Assembly: GCA_944385035.1 (NCBI GenBank)
Contig: CALWVV010000020.1
Coordinates: 1-35,167 of the forward strand
Length of the DNA stretch: 35,167 nucleotides
Source: an uncultured Oscillospiraceae bacterium
GTDB taxonomy: Bacteria; Bacillota; Clostridia; Oscillospirales; Oscillospiraceae
Reading direction: 5' to 3'
A program made the position numbers and the translations under genes. Shown here one piece after another: positions 14,667-23,139 of this stretch (position 1 is the first letter of the stretch; every line of letters starts with the position of its first letter). The notes under the pieces were generated by a model. That model had not been told where the DNA came from and did not search any database. It was given only the letters and a program-made list of their open reading frames with translations.

Positions 14667-15653
14667 ATGAACGTACTGCTGGCCGCCCTGGGCGGCTTTT
14701 TGCTGGATTTGCTGCTGGGCGATCCCGGCTGGATGCCCCACCCGGTGGTCTTTATGGGCCGGTGTATTACCCGCCTGGAGAAGCTGCTGCGCAGTATCTT
14801 TCCCCGCACGCCTGCGGGAGAGCGCTGGGCGGGCCGTGTGCTTGCTGCGGTGCTGCCGCTGGGCACGTTGGCTTTTGCGGGAAGCTGTCTGTGGCTGTGC
14901 GGGCAAGTCCACCCGGCCCTGGCCTTTGCCCTGTCTGTCCTCTGGTGCTGGCAGGCTCTGGCGGCGAGAGGTCTGGCATCCGAAAGTAACCATGTCTACC
15001 GGGCGCTCACCGTCGGTACGCTGGGAGAGGCCCGTCAGGCCGTGGGGCGGATTGTGGGCCGGGACACTGGGATGCTCACGGAAACGGGAGTCAGCCGGGC
15101 GGCAGTGGAGACGGTAGCAGAGAACTTCTCCGACGGGGTGGTGGCCCCCATGATCTATATGTTCCTGGGCGGTGCACCTCTGGCGCTGTGCTATAAGGCG
15201 GTCAATACCATGGACAGTATGGTGGGGTATAAAAATGAACGCTACCTTCACTTTGGCCGTGGGGCGGCAAAGCTGGACGACCTGGCTAACTACCTGCCTG
15301 CCCGACTGGCTGCCCTGGTGCTGGTGGGGACGGCCTTTCTCATGGGAGAAGATGGGAAAACTGCCTTTCGTATCTGGCGGCGGGACCGGCGCAAGCATGC
15401 CAGCCCCAATTCCGCCCAGACCGAGGCCGCCATGGCCGGGGCGCTGGGAATAAAGCTGGCCGGACCTGCCAGCTACTTTGGAAAATCAGTGGACAAGCCT
15501 TGGATTGGAGAGGAGCTGGGGGAGACGGAACCCCGGCATATTCTCCGCGCCAACCGGCTGATGCTGGGGGGCAGTGCCCTGTGCCTGTTGGTGCTGGCGG
15601 GGATCAGAATTGTGATTATGTTAACTATCGGGAGGAACCTGGGATGGATGTGA
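14667..15653 (+). CDS. cbiB: Adenosylcobinamide-phosphate synthase CbiB
   Basis: Membrane protein that attaches (R)-1-amino-2-propanol phosphate to adenosylcobyric acid. The 328-residue protein has the signatures LLGDPGWMPHPVVFMG at the N-terminus, ESNHVYRAL, GRIVGRDT, ETVAENFSDGVVAPMIYM, NTMDSMVGYKNERY and KLDDLANYLPARL, plus hydrophobic segments around residues 54-72, 77-93, 210-226 and 300-320. It works directly with CobD, the next gene, which it overlaps by 10 bases. (This is CobD in Pseudomonas nomenclature.). Confidence 0.95.
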   Translation: MNVLLAALGGFLLDLLLGDPGWMPHPVVFMGRCITRLEKLLRSIFPRTPAGERWAGRVLAAVLPLGTLAFAGSCLWLCGQVHPALAFALSVLWCWQALAARGLASESNHVYRALTVGTLGEARQAVGRIVGRDTGMLTETGVSRAAVETVAENFSDGVVAPMIYMFLGGAPLALCYKAVNTMDSMVGYKNERYLHFGRGAAKLDDLANYLPARLAALVLVGTAFLMGEDGKTAFRIWRRDRRKHASPNSAQTEAAMAGALGIKLAGPASYFGKSVDKPWIGEELGETEPRHILRANRLMLGGSALCLLVLAGIRIVIMLTIGRNLGWM

Positions 15654-16696
15654 GACACGGCGGGGACTGGGCAGGCTTTCAGGCCCGGTATGGCCAGCTA
15701 CCTCTGGATTTTTCCGCCAGCATCAGTCCCCTGGGCCTGCCTGAGGGGGTGCGCCGGGCAGTCATTGCTGCCTTGAAGGAGGCAGACCGATACCCCGACC
15801 CCCAGTGCCGGGCTCTGCGGGCAAGACTGGGGGAGTACCACCACCTCAGCCCGGAGCATATCCTTTGCGGCAACGGGGCAGCGGATCTTATCTTCCGCCT
15901 GGCTTTGGCCAAAAGACCGGTCCGGGCCCTGCTTCCGGCTCCTACCTTCGGGGAGTATGAGCGGGTTCTGGAGGGCGTGGGTTCCACGGTGGAACATGTT
16001 TTCCTGGAGGAGAAACAGGACTTCCAGCTAACAGACCAACTGTTGGAGTATATCAAGCCGGGATTGGATCTTATGATATTATGTGAACCCAATAACCCCA
16101 CCGGACAGGTGACAGACCGGGCCTTGCTGATGGAGATTTTAAAGCGCTGCGGCCAGACGGACACCCTTCTGGCGGTGGATGAGTGTTTTCTGGATTTTCT
16201 GCCTTGTTCCGAGGAGCATAGCCTGATCGGACAGATCCCCACCCACAAAAACCTTTTGATCTTCCGGGCTTTTACGAAATGCTACGCCATGGCGGGCCTG
16301 CGCCTGGGATATGCCCTGTGCGGAGACCCTTCCCTTTTGGAGGCCATGGCCCGAATGGGTCAGGCCTGGGGGGTATCCTGTGTGGCACAAGAGGCCGGGC
16401 TGGCCGCCCTGGAGGAGAGGGCGTATTTGGAGACGCTCCGGACCCTTATCGAGGGGGAGCGCCCCCGGCTTCGGAGTGGGTTGGAGGCCCTGGGTTGTCG
16501 TGTGGTCCCTGGGCAGGCCAATTTTCTTTTGTTCCAAAGCCCTGTGCCGAATCTGGCAGAACTTCTGGGGGCGAAGGGCATTTCCATCCGCTCCTGTGAA
16601 AACTTTTTGGGCCTGGGCGGGGATTGGTACCGGGTGTGTGTGCGCAATGGGGAGGACAATGACCGGTTGCTCTCAACTATGAGGGAGGTTATGTAA
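15644..16696 (+). CDS. cobD: Threonine-phosphate decarboxylase CobD
   Basis: PLP-dependent class I/II aminotransferase-fold enzyme making (R)-1-amino-2-propanol O-2-phosphate from threonine phosphate for CbiB. The 350-residue protein begins RHGGDWAGFQ, shows the turn LDFSASISPLGLP, then NGAADLIFRLAL, CEPNNPTGQVT and AVDECFLDF; the PLP lysine is Lys212 in FTKCYAMAGLRLGYA. The start follows AGGAAC within the cbiB end, and the stop is immediately followed by the cbiP ATG with no spacer. Histidinol-phosphate aminotransferases are similar, but context and the RHGG start favour CobD. No threonine kinase (PduX-type) gene is in the window. Confidence 0.92.
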   Translation: MDVRHGGDWAGFQARYGQLPLDFSASISPLGLPEGVRRAVIAALKEADRYPDPQCRALRARLGEYHHLSPEHILCGNGAADLIFRLALAKRPVRALLPAPTFGEYERVLEGVGSTVEHVFLEEKQDFQLTDQLLEYIKPGLDLMILCEPNNPTGQVTDRALLMEILKRCGQTDTLLAVDECFLDFLPCSEEHSLIGQIPTHKNLLIFRAFTKCYAMAGLRLGYALCGDPSLLEAMARMGQAWGVSCVAQEAGLAALEERAYLETLRTLIEGERPRLRSGLEALGCRVVPGQANFLLFQSPVPNLAELLGAKGISIRSCENFLGLGGDWYRVCVRNGEDNDRLLSTMREVM

Positions 16697-18172
16697 ATGG
16701 CAAAGCGAATCATGGTTCAGGGCACCATGTCCGGGGCAGGAAAGAGCCTGATGGCCGCTGCCCTGTGCCGCATCTTCCGCCAGGACGGCCTGCGGGCTGC
16801 CCCGTTTAAAAGCCAGAACATGGCTCTGAATAGTTACATCACCCAGGACGGCCTGGAAATGGGCCGGGCCCAGGTGGTTCAGGCCCAAGCAGCGGGGGTG
16901 GAGCCCGATGTGCGTATGAATCCCATTTTGCTCAAACCCTCCAGTGACACAGGCAGCCAGCTTATTGTGAATGGCGAGGTCCGGGGAGAATACCGGGCTG
17001 CCCAGTATTTCAAGATGAAAAAGTCCCTTATTCCCGAAGTGCTCGCCGCTTATGAGAGCCTGGCGGCGGAGTATGATGTGATCGTCCTGGAAGGGGCGGG
17101 GAGTCCGGCGGAAATTAACCTGCGGGACGACGATATTGTAAACATGGGCCTTGCTCAACTAGTGGACGCACCGGTCCTTTTGGTGGGTGACATCGACCGG
17201 GGCGGGGTGTTTGCCCAGCTCTTTGGCACCACGGCGCTGCTGGAAGAGGAGGAGCGGGCGCGGATTGTCGGGCTTGTCATCAACAAGTTCCGGGGAGATG
17301 AAGCACTGCTGCGCCCAGGCCTTGCCATGCTGGAGGAAAAGACGGGCATTCCTGTTTTGGGGGTCATCCCCTATGCCCAGGTGGACCTGGACGACGAGGA
17401 CAGCCTGTCCCCACGTTTGGGGCGCAGTGTCCACCGAAAGGCGGTGGATGTGGCGGTGGTTCGTCTGCCCCATATCTCCAATTTTACTGACTTTTCCCCC
17501 CTGGAGCGCCACCCGGCCTTGGGGGTGCGGTATGTGAGCCGCCCGGACCAACTGGCAGGGGCAGAGCTCATCATTCTTCCGGGTACCAAGGCCACCATGG
17601 AGGATCTGCGGTGGCTTCGCCAGAGCGGAATGGAAAGTGAAATCAAAAAGCTTGCCGCAGCCGGGACACCGGTGCTGGGGGTGTGTGGGGGCTATCAGAT
17701 GTTGGGAGAAACTCTCTCTGACCCGGATGGGGTGGAGGGAGGCGGTGAGTTGGCCGGGCTGGGTCTGCTGCCCTGTTGTACGGTATTCGCCTCTCAAAAG
17801 ACCCGCACACGGGTGGAAGCTGTGGCCGTTGCCCCGCCCTTTGAACAGGTCCCCCTTAACTGCTACGAGATCCACATGGGCATTACCCGCCGGACAGGAG
17901 GGGGGGCCTTTGCCCGGTTTTCGGATGGCCGGGAGGAGGGAACTGCGGAAGGAAAGGTGTTTGGCACCTATCTCCACGGACTCTTTGATACGGGGGCTTT
18001 GGTGGAGAAGCTGGCTGACTGGCTGATGACAGAGAAGGGGCTCTCCCCCAAACATATCCGTGTGGAGAGCCAGGAAGAATACCGGGAGCGGCAGTATGAC
18101 GCTTTAGCTCAGGTGGTGCGGGAGCACCTGGACATGGAGGCTGTTTACCGGATCATGGAGGAATATCAATGA
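16697..18172 (+). CDS. cbiP: Cobyric acid synthase CbiP
   Basis: Amidates the b, d, e and g positions of adenosylcobyrinate a,c-diamide. The 491-residue protein starts RIMVQGTMSGAGKSLMAAAL (P-loop), continues FKSQNMALNSYIT and VGDIDRGGVFAQLFGT, and has a C-terminal glutamine amidotransferase domain with nucleophile Cys330 in VLGVCGGYQMLG and histidines in CYEIHMGITRR and FGTYLHGLFD. Length is normal. The ATG abuts the cobD stop, with GGGAGG just before it; the stop overlaps cbiC in an ATGA junction. Confidence 0.96.
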   Translation: MAKRIMVQGTMSGAGKSLMAAALCRIFRQDGLRAAPFKSQNMALNSYITQDGLEMGRAQVVQAQAAGVEPDVRMNPILLKPSSDTGSQLIVNGEVRGEYRAAQYFKMKKSLIPEVLAAYESLAAEYDVIVLEGAGSPAEINLRDDDIVNMGLAQLVDAPVLLVGDIDRGGVFAQLFGTTALLEEEERARIVGLVINKFRGDEALLRPGLAMLEEKTGIPVLGVIPYAQVDLDDEDSLSPRLGRSVHRKAVDVAVVRLPHISNFTDFSPLERHPALGVRYVSRPDQLAGAELIILPGTKATMEDLRWLRQSGMESEIKKLAAAGTPVLGVCGGYQMLGETLSDPDGVEGGGELAGLGLLPCCTVFASQKTRTRVEAVAVAPPFEQVPLNCYEIHMGITRRTGGGAFARFSDGREEGTAEGKVFGTYLHGLFDTGALVEKLADWLMTEKGLSPKHIRVESQEEYRERQYDALAQVVREHLDMEAVYRIMEEYQ

Positions 18173-18816
18173 GAACGAAAATGCTGCCTGGAGAGATTGA
18201 ACGCGCCAGCATGGAGATGATTGCCCGTGAACTGGCCCAGCGGGACATCTCGATCCCCCCGGAGCAGGAAGCTGTGGTCAAGCGGGTCATTCACACCACT
18301 GCAGACTTTGATTTCGCCCAAACCCTGCGCTTTAGTGAACATGCCGTGGCCTTGGGGGTAGCGTCTCTGAAAAATGGGACAAATATCGTCACTGACACCA
18401 ACATGGCCCGTTCCGGGGTGAGCCGCCCCAGCCTGGAAAAGCTGGGAGGGCAGGTGTTTTGCTATATGGCGGATGCAGATGTAGCCCAGGCGGCGAAGAC
18501 CCAGGGGACGACCCGTGCGGCAGCGGCCATGGAGAAGATGGTACGGGAGCAGCCGGGGGCTATCCTGGCGGTGGGCAACGCCCCCACCGCTTTGCTGGAG
18601 CTGGCAGAGCAGATCGAAGGCGGGCTGCGTCCCGCCCTGGTGATCGCCGCCCCGGTGGGATTTGTGAATGTGGTGGAGAGCAAGGAGCGCATCTGGAAGG
18701 TGTGCCTTGCCCATCAGGTGCCGATCATCGCCGCCATGGGACGTAAGGGGGGCAGCACTGTGGCGGCTGCCATCTGCAATGCCCTGCTGTATACCGCTGT
18801 GGGGCGGGAGGTATAA
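18169..18816 (+). CDS. cbiC: Cobalt-precorrin-8 methylmutase CbiC
   Basis: Moves the methyl group from C11 to C12 to give cobyrinate. The 215-residue protein contains VVKRVIHTTADFDFAQTL with the catalytic histidine near residue 44, DTNMARSGV near residue 79, NAPTALLEL near residue 140 and the ending GRKGGSTVAAAICNALL. It is the last gene of the operon; the intrinsic terminator stem begins within its stop codon. Confidence 0.95.
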   Translation: MRTKMLPGEIERASMEMIARELAQRDISIPPEQEAVVKRVIHTTADFDFAQTLRFSEHAVALGVASLKNGTNIVTDTNMARSGVSRPSLEKLGGQVFCYMADADVAQAAKTQGTTRAAAAMEKMVREQPGAILAVGNAPTALLELAEQIEGGLRPALVIAAPVGFVNVVESKERIWKVCLAHQVPIIAAMGRKGGSTVAAAICNALLYTAVGREV

Positions 18817-18854
18817 AAAGCAGAGGACGGAAGAAATTCCGTCCTCTGCTTTTT
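18815..18854. terminator. Bidirectional terminator between cbiC and the nucleotidyltransferase
   Basis: AAAAAGCAGAGGACGGAA, a GAAA loop and its perfect complement ending in TTTTT: an 18-bp stem. It ends the cobalamin operon on the plus strand and, with its A-run read as T on the other strand, the convergent minus-strand gene. Confidence 0.92.
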
Positions 18855-18861
18855 CGTGCAA

Positions 18862-19794
18862 TCAGTTCCCGCTTCCCCAGAGATCATCGGGGTAGAGCCC
18901 CTGAGCGGTCTTTTCTGCCAGAGCAGCAACCACCATGGGCTTGTCCTCGTGGTAGGTGACCCCATACCACTTGTCGTGGGAGCGCAGCACCTTTACACGG
19001 GCCTTGCCCTCCTCCAGAAGCTGGGTTACCACGCTGGGCAGGAAGTATTCCCCCTTCAGGGGATTTTCCACAAGCGCCTTGTCCAGAAAGGCGGGGAAAC
19101 GGGCCTCTGCCTCGGTAAGGAAGCTCTTGGTGAAGCCCCACAGGTTCATGGACACGATGGTGTCCCCAGGCAGGGCGGTCCAGGTCTTGCCCTCGTCCTC
19201 GGTATACCGGGCGTCGGCCCCGTCTTTTTCAATGTGGGTGCGCTCGGTGACCTTCAGGAGGTACCCCTCCTCATCTTCCACACACACGCCACGGGCCACA
19301 TGGCCGTTTTCGGTGACGGTGTTGCCTACCAGATATCCCACCATGGCGTATTCATAGCAGCCGTCCTGGTCGGGATGGGCGGAGAGGTAGTCATAGATGG
19401 CCTTGAACCCTTCGGGGCCGTAGCAGTCGTCGGCGTTGATGACGGCAAAGGGACCGTCGATGATCTTCCGGGCGGCTAAAATGGCGTGGGCAGTGCCCCA
19501 GGGCTTCACACGGCCCTCGGGGATGGTATAGCCCTCCGGCAGGTCGCTGAGGTCCTGGTAGGCGTACTTCACGTTCATGACTTTGGAGAGGCGATCGCCG
19601 ATTCCGGCCTTAAAGGCGTCCTCGATCTCGTGCTTGATGACAAAAACCACCGTTTCAAATCCAGCTCGGCGGGCGTCGTAGATGGAGTAGTCGATGATAA
19701 GCTGGCCGTGGTTTCCCACCGGATCCAGCTGCTTCAGTCCGCCGTAGCGGCTGCCCATGCCGGCGGCCATGACCACAAGGACAGGCTTGTTCAT
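18862..19794 (-). CDS. NTP-transferase family sugar-phosphate nucleotidyltransferase
   Basis: A 310-residue nucleotidyltransferase-fold protein. The N-terminal nucleotide-binding loop reads VVMAAGMGSRYGGLKQLDPV, and the metal-binding aspartates are in FAVINADDCYGPEGF near residue 118; KPWGTAHAIL near residue 99 fits the NTP pocket. It lacks the C-terminal left-handed beta helix of GlmU or GlgC. The sugar cannot be told; relatives make NDP-sugars for surface polysaccharides. AGGAGG precedes the ATG. It stands alone, convergent to cbiC and divergent from mutS2. Confidence 0.85.
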   Translation of the reverse strand: MNKPVLVVMAAGMGSRYGGLKQLDPVGNHGQLIIDYSIYDARRAGFETVVFVIKHEIEDAFKAGIGDRLSKVMNVKYAYQDLSDLPEGYTIPEGRVKPWGTAHAILAARKIIDGPFAVINADDCYGPEGFKAIYDYLSAHPDQDGCYEYAMVGYLVGNTVTENGHVARGVCVEDEEGYLLKVTERTHIEKDGADARYTEDEGKTWTALPGDTIVSMNLWGFTKSFLTEAEARFPAFLDKALVENPLKGEYFLPSVVTQLLEEGKARVKVLRSHDKWYGVTYHEDKPMVVAALAEKTAQGLYPDDLWGSGN

Positions 19795-19873
19795 ACTGCG
19801 TTACCTCCTGAAATGGGGGGCAGCGATTTCTGCCCGATTCCCCATGAATTTCCTGCCATAAACGGCGAATATT

Positions 19874-19902
19874 ATTATAATATATCCGGGCCAGCGAAGC
19901 AA
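19874..19902 (-). promoter_or_regulatory. Promoter of the nucleotidyltransferase gene
   Basis: On the minus strand, TTGCTT (19902-19897), a 17-bp spacer and TATAAT (19879-19874), about 80 bases before the start codon. It is divergent from the mutS2 promoter. Confidence 0.6.
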
Positions 19903-19973
19903 TGAAAAAAGGAAGCATTCCTTTAAAAATTGGGGAGTGGGGCAGAAAGAACCCGCTCCCCGGCGGCAATTCA

Positions 19974-20002
19974 TTGACGAAGGGGAAGGGTGCGGGTATA
20001 AT
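19974..20002 (+). promoter_or_regulatory. Promoter of mutS2
   Basis: TTGACG (19974-19979), a 17-bp spacer and TATAAT (19997-20002), 37 bases before ATG 20040. It rules out the longer frame starting at 19902. Confidence 0.8.
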
Positions 20003-20039
20003 AACAGAAAGAAAAAACACTTGTTTTGGAGATCGTGTT

Positions 20040-22409
20040 ATGAGCGAATTGTTTGAAAAATCCATGCTCACCCTGGAGCTGCCGCGGGTGCTGGAGCTGC
20101 TGGCTTCCTGTGCCGTCACCGATGAGGGGAAGGAGCGGGCTCTCAGCCTGCGGCCCATGACCGACCTGGACGATGTGCGCCGGGCCCAGGAGGAGACCAC
20201 TGCCGCGGTGAAGCTGCTGGTTCTGCGGGGCACCCCTGGCTTTGCGGGGATCCGGCCTGTGGCTGCCAGCCTTCAGCGGGCGGATATGGGGGGCAGCCTC
20301 AATACACGGGAGCTTTTGGAGATCGCCGCTGTTCTCCGGGCGGCCCGTACCGCCGGGGACTACGGGGCGGGGGAGGAAAAAAGCCCCATTTCCCATCTCT
20401 TCCGGGCCCTTACGCCCAATAAGTTCCTGGAAGAGACTATCACCAACTCTATCGTAGGGGAGGATGAGCTGGCCGACTCTGCCAGTCCTGAGCTTGCCTC
20501 CATCCGCCGCCACATGCGGGCTACCGAGGCCAAGGTGCGGGACATTCTGCAAAAGCTCATCTCTTCCAACCAGTCCAAGTATTTGCAGGAGTCCATCATT
20601 ACCATCCGCTCCGACCGGTATGTGGTGCCGGTGAAGTCGGAGCATAAAAATGCTATTCCCGGCCTGGTCCACGATGTGTCCTCCTCCGGTTCCACTTTCT
20701 TCATCGAGCCCATGGGGGTGGTGAAGGCCAATAACGAGCTGCGGGAGCTGTTGGCCAAGGAGAAGAAGGAAATCGAACGGATTTTGGCCGAGCTGTCTGC
20801 CCAGTGTGCCGCACATAAGGAGGACATTTTAGAGGACTACCAGCTGCTCATCTGGCTGGATGCCATTTTTGCACGGGCGAAGCTCTCCCTGAAGCTGGAG
20901 TGCACCGAGCCAAAGCTCTCGGAGAAATTTATGAAGCTCCGGGGAGCCCGGCATCCCCTGCTGGACCAGAAGAAGGCGGTGGCCAACGACCTGGAGCTGG
21001 GGGAGCGGTTTGACACCTTAGTGATCACCGGCCCCAACACCGGTGGCAAGACGGTGACGTTAAAGACCATGGGGCTCATTACCCTGATGGCCCAGTGCGG
21101 CCTTCATATCCCCGCCAAGGACGACTCCACCGTACGGATCTTTGACCGGGTACTGGCTGACATCGGGGATGAGCAGTCCATTGCCCAGTCCCTGTCCACC
21201 TTCTCTTCCCACATGACCAACATCGTGGGCATTCTGGAAGAGGCGGACGACAATACCCTCATCCTCTTTGACGAGCTGGGTGCGGGCACTGACCCGGTGG
21301 AGGGCGCAGCCCTGGCCGCTGCCATCATTGAAAGTGCTCGGGGACTGGGGGCCCAGGTGGCCGCCACCACCCACTATGCCGAGCTCAAGGTGTACGCCAT
21401 GACCACAGAGGGGGTGGAGAACGCCTCCTGCGAATTCAATGTGGAGACGTTGGCTCCCACCTACCGCCTGGTGATGGGGATTCCCGGAAAGTCCAATGCC
21501 TTTGCCATTTCCCGGCGGCTGGGGCTGCCCGAATATATCATCGAAAAGGCGGCGGCCCGTCTGGATGCGGAGAACGTGCGTTTTGAGGACGTGCTCACCC
21601 GCCTGGACCAGCAGCGCCAGGAGATGGAGAAGGAGCGCTCGGAGGCCAAACGGCTGAAGCTGGAGATGGAGCAGTCCGCCCAGAAGGCACGGGAGTACCG
21701 GGAGAAGCTGGAGGCGGAGCGGGCTAAGGTGGTAGAGAAGGCCCAGGCCGAGGCGCGGGCCATTATTGAGGAGGCTCGTGCAGCCAGCGACCTGGCCCTC
21801 AGTGAGCTGAAGGAGATGAAAAAGCGCCAGGATAAGCTGGACTGGCAGCAGGTGAACGACAGCCGGGCCGAGTCCCGCCGGCTCCTGAACGAGGCGGAGC
21901 GCAACATCGGCGGCCCGGCTAAAGAGGTGGAAGCGCCGCCGCCTACCCGTCCGGCCGTGGCGGGAGATACGGTGGAGCTGGTGAAGATGGGAACCAAGGC
22001 TACCGTTTTGTCGGTCAATAAGGATGGCTCCCTCCAGCTCCAGGCGGGCATTTTGAAGATCTCCGCCAAGCAGGAGGAAGTCCGGGTGGTGGAGGGTGAG
22101 ACGGAGAGCCAAAAGGCCACCCGGAAGATCATCGCACGGGCGGAGCACACCATCCGCACGGCTGCTGTTCCCAGCCAAGTGGACCTGCGGGGCATGATGA
22201 CCGATGAGGCCATCGCCGTGTTGGAGCGGTTCCTGGACACTGCCATGATGGGCAAGCTGGAGACGGTGACCATCATCCACGGCAAGGGCACCGGAGCGGT
22301 GCGAAATGCCGTGCGCACCTACCTCAAGCGCAGCCGCTATATCAAGTCCTTCCGTCCCGGCCGCTACGGCGAAGGGGAGGACGGCGTGACGGTGGCGGAG
22401 CTGAAATAA
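20040..22409 (+). CDS. mutS2: MutS2-family ATPase/endonuclease
   Basis: MutS2 lacks the mismatch-recognition domains of MutS; relatives suppress homologous recombination and, in Bacillus, also act on collided ribosomes. The 789-residue protein has the core domain, the Walker A motif GPNTGGKT at residues 331-338, a Walker B region LILFDELGAGTDPVEG, the STFSSHMTNI signature, a long charged coiled coil (about residues 515-640), and a C-terminal Smr nuclease domain with VDLRGMMTDEA and IIHGKGTGAVRNAV. ATG 20040 follows the promoter and begins SELFEKSMLTLELPRVLELL, the usual N-terminus. The last 32 bases are repeated 161 bp downstream (see findings). Confidence 0.95.
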   Translation: MSELFEKSMLTLELPRVLELLASCAVTDEGKERALSLRPMTDLDDVRRAQEETTAAVKLLVLRGTPGFAGIRPVAASLQRADMGGSLNTRELLEIAAVLRAARTAGDYGAGEEKSPISHLFRALTPNKFLEETITNSIVGEDELADSASPELASIRRHMRATEAKVRDILQKLISSNQSKYLQESIITIRSDRYVVPVKSEHKNAIPGLVHDVSSSGSTFFIEPMGVVKANNELRELLAKEKKEIERILAELSAQCAAHKEDILEDYQLLIWLDAIFARAKLSLKLECTEPKLSEKFMKLRGARHPLLDQKKAVANDLELGERFDTLVITGPNTGGKTVTLKTMGLITLMAQCGLHIPAKDDSTVRIFDRVLADIGDEQSIAQSLSTFSSHMTNIVGILEEADDNTLILFDELGAGTDPVEGAALAAAIIESARGLGAQVAATTHYAELKVYAMTTEGVENASCEFNVETLAPTYRLVMGIPGKSNAFAISRRLGLPEYIIEKAAARLDAENVRFEDVLTRLDQQRQEMEKERSEAKRLKLEMEQSAQKAREYREKLEAERAKVVEKAQAEARAIIEEARAASDLALSELKEMKKRQDKLDWQQVNDSRAESRRLLNEAERNIGGPAKEVEAPPPTRPAVAGDTVELVKMGTKATVLSVNKDGSLQLQAGILKISAKQEEVRVVEGETESQKATRKIIARAEHTIRTAAVPSQVDLRGMMTDEAIAVLERFLDTAMMGKLETVTIIHGKGTGAVRNAVRTYLKRSRYIKSFRPGRYGEGEDGVTVAELK

Positions 22410-22566
22410 GAAGGCTCGGAATAAAACCCCCGTCCCCTCGGAGAGCATGGGGGGCCTCAGGGGGGAACTGGTTCCCCCCTGAAGGCGCGGCGCGCGTAAG
22501 CGCGTAAGCGTTTCCCGCAGGAAACGCCCGCGCCGGGGAGGACGGCGTGACGGTGGCGGAGCTGAA
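22374..22566 (+). repeat. 32-bp direct repeat of the mutS2 end flanking a GC-rich hairpin insert
   Basis: The identical 32-bp sequence beginning GGGGAGGACGGCG occurs at 22374-22405 (inside mutS2, ending in its TAA) and at 22535-22566 (followed by AAGTGA-type sequence that would end the same peptide with TGA). Between them lies about 130 bp with a strong hairpin CAGGGGGGAAC/GTTCCCCCCTG (22458-22481) and GCGCGTAAGCG-type repeats with TTTCC/GGAAA pairing (22511-22523). This looks like a small insertion that duplicated its target. No transposase is present. Confidence 0.8.
22458..22481. terminator. Strong GC hairpin after mutS2
   Basis: CAGGGGGGAAC and its perfect complement GTTCCCCCCTG enclose two bases. 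There is no T-run, so it may stabilise the mRNA end or belong to the inserted repeat rather than terminate. No other terminator was seen for mutS2; 22571-22720 is AT-rich and holds no gene. Confidence 0.4.
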
Positions 22567-22721
22567 GTGAAACCGCAAAATGACAATTTTCTTTTGAGAA
22601 AAACGGGAAAGGCCGAAAAAAATCTGAATTTATCCCTTAATTTTGAAGAAACTAACAAAAACTAAGTGATAATTTCTGCAAAATTTATCCAAAAGTACTG
22701 TGATATTTGTGGAAATTAACA

Positions 22722-22751
22722 TTGACGAAAGAGGGATAAATCTGGTATGCT
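22722..22751 (+). promoter_or_regulatory. Promoter of the HPr gene
   Basis: TTGACG (22722-22727), an 18-bp spacer and TATGCT (22746-22751), 38 bases before the HPr start. Confidence 0.65.
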
Positions 22752-22789
22752 AAAAACACATCTTAATGACGAGGGCGGAGGTACGCGAT

Positions 22790-23053
22790 ATGTATAGTCA
22801 GGAAGCAGTCGTGAACAATCAGGTCGGTCTGCATGCCAGACCCGCTACTTTTTTCATCCAGAAGGCCAACGAGTTCAAGAGCTCCATCTGGGTTGAGAAG
22901 GAGGAGCGCAAGGTCAACGCCAAGAGCCTGCTGGGCGTTCTGTCTCTGGGCATCGTAAAGGGAACTCCCATCAAGCTGATCGCCGATGGTCCCGATGAAA
23001 AGGAAGCCGTCGAGGCTCTGCAGAAGATGATCTCGTCTGATTTTTCCGAGTAA
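22790..23053 (+). CDS. ptsH: Phosphocarrier protein HPr
   Basis: The 87-residue protein passes phosphate from PEP and enzyme I to sugar-specific PTS components and, in Firmicutes, links to catabolite control. His15 lies in NQVGLHARPATFF and the regulatory serine is exactly residue 46 in NAKSLLGVLSLG, so both phosphorylation sites are canonical; this separates it from Crh, which lacks His15. GGAGG lies 8-9 bases before ATG 22790. It is monocistronic between its own promoter and terminator; ptsI is not adjacent. Confidence 0.93.
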   Translation: MYSQEAVVNNQVGLHARPATFFIQKANEFKSSIWVEKEERKVNAKSLLGVLSLGIVKGTPIKLIADGPDEKEAVEALQKMISSDFSE

Positions 23054-23064
23054 TCCCAAACCAT

Positions 23065-23094
23065 AAAAAGGCGCCGCTAAGCGGCGCCTTTTTT
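23065..23094. terminator. Terminator after HPr
   Basis: AAAAAGGCGCCGC, a TAA loop, GCGGCGCC and TTTTTT. Perfect stem, 11 bases after the HPr stop. Confidence 0.92.
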
Positions 23095-23139
23095 GATATT
23101 TCAACTCGTTGTCCCGTTTGGTGAGAGGCGGTGGAACCC

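Noticed and set aside
14085-15398. 437-codon open frame opposite cobC and cbiB
   Set aside because: Shadow of two well-supported genes; composition is His/Pro/Arg-rich without family features.
19902-20039. N-terminal extension of MutS2
   Set aside because: It runs through the mutS2 promoter and the divergent promoter; the family N-terminus begins at 20040.
21060-22658. 532-codon open frame opposite mutS2
   Set aside because: It mirrors mutS2 codon structure in GC-rich DNA, has no ribosome binding site or recognisable domain, and mutS2 is certain.
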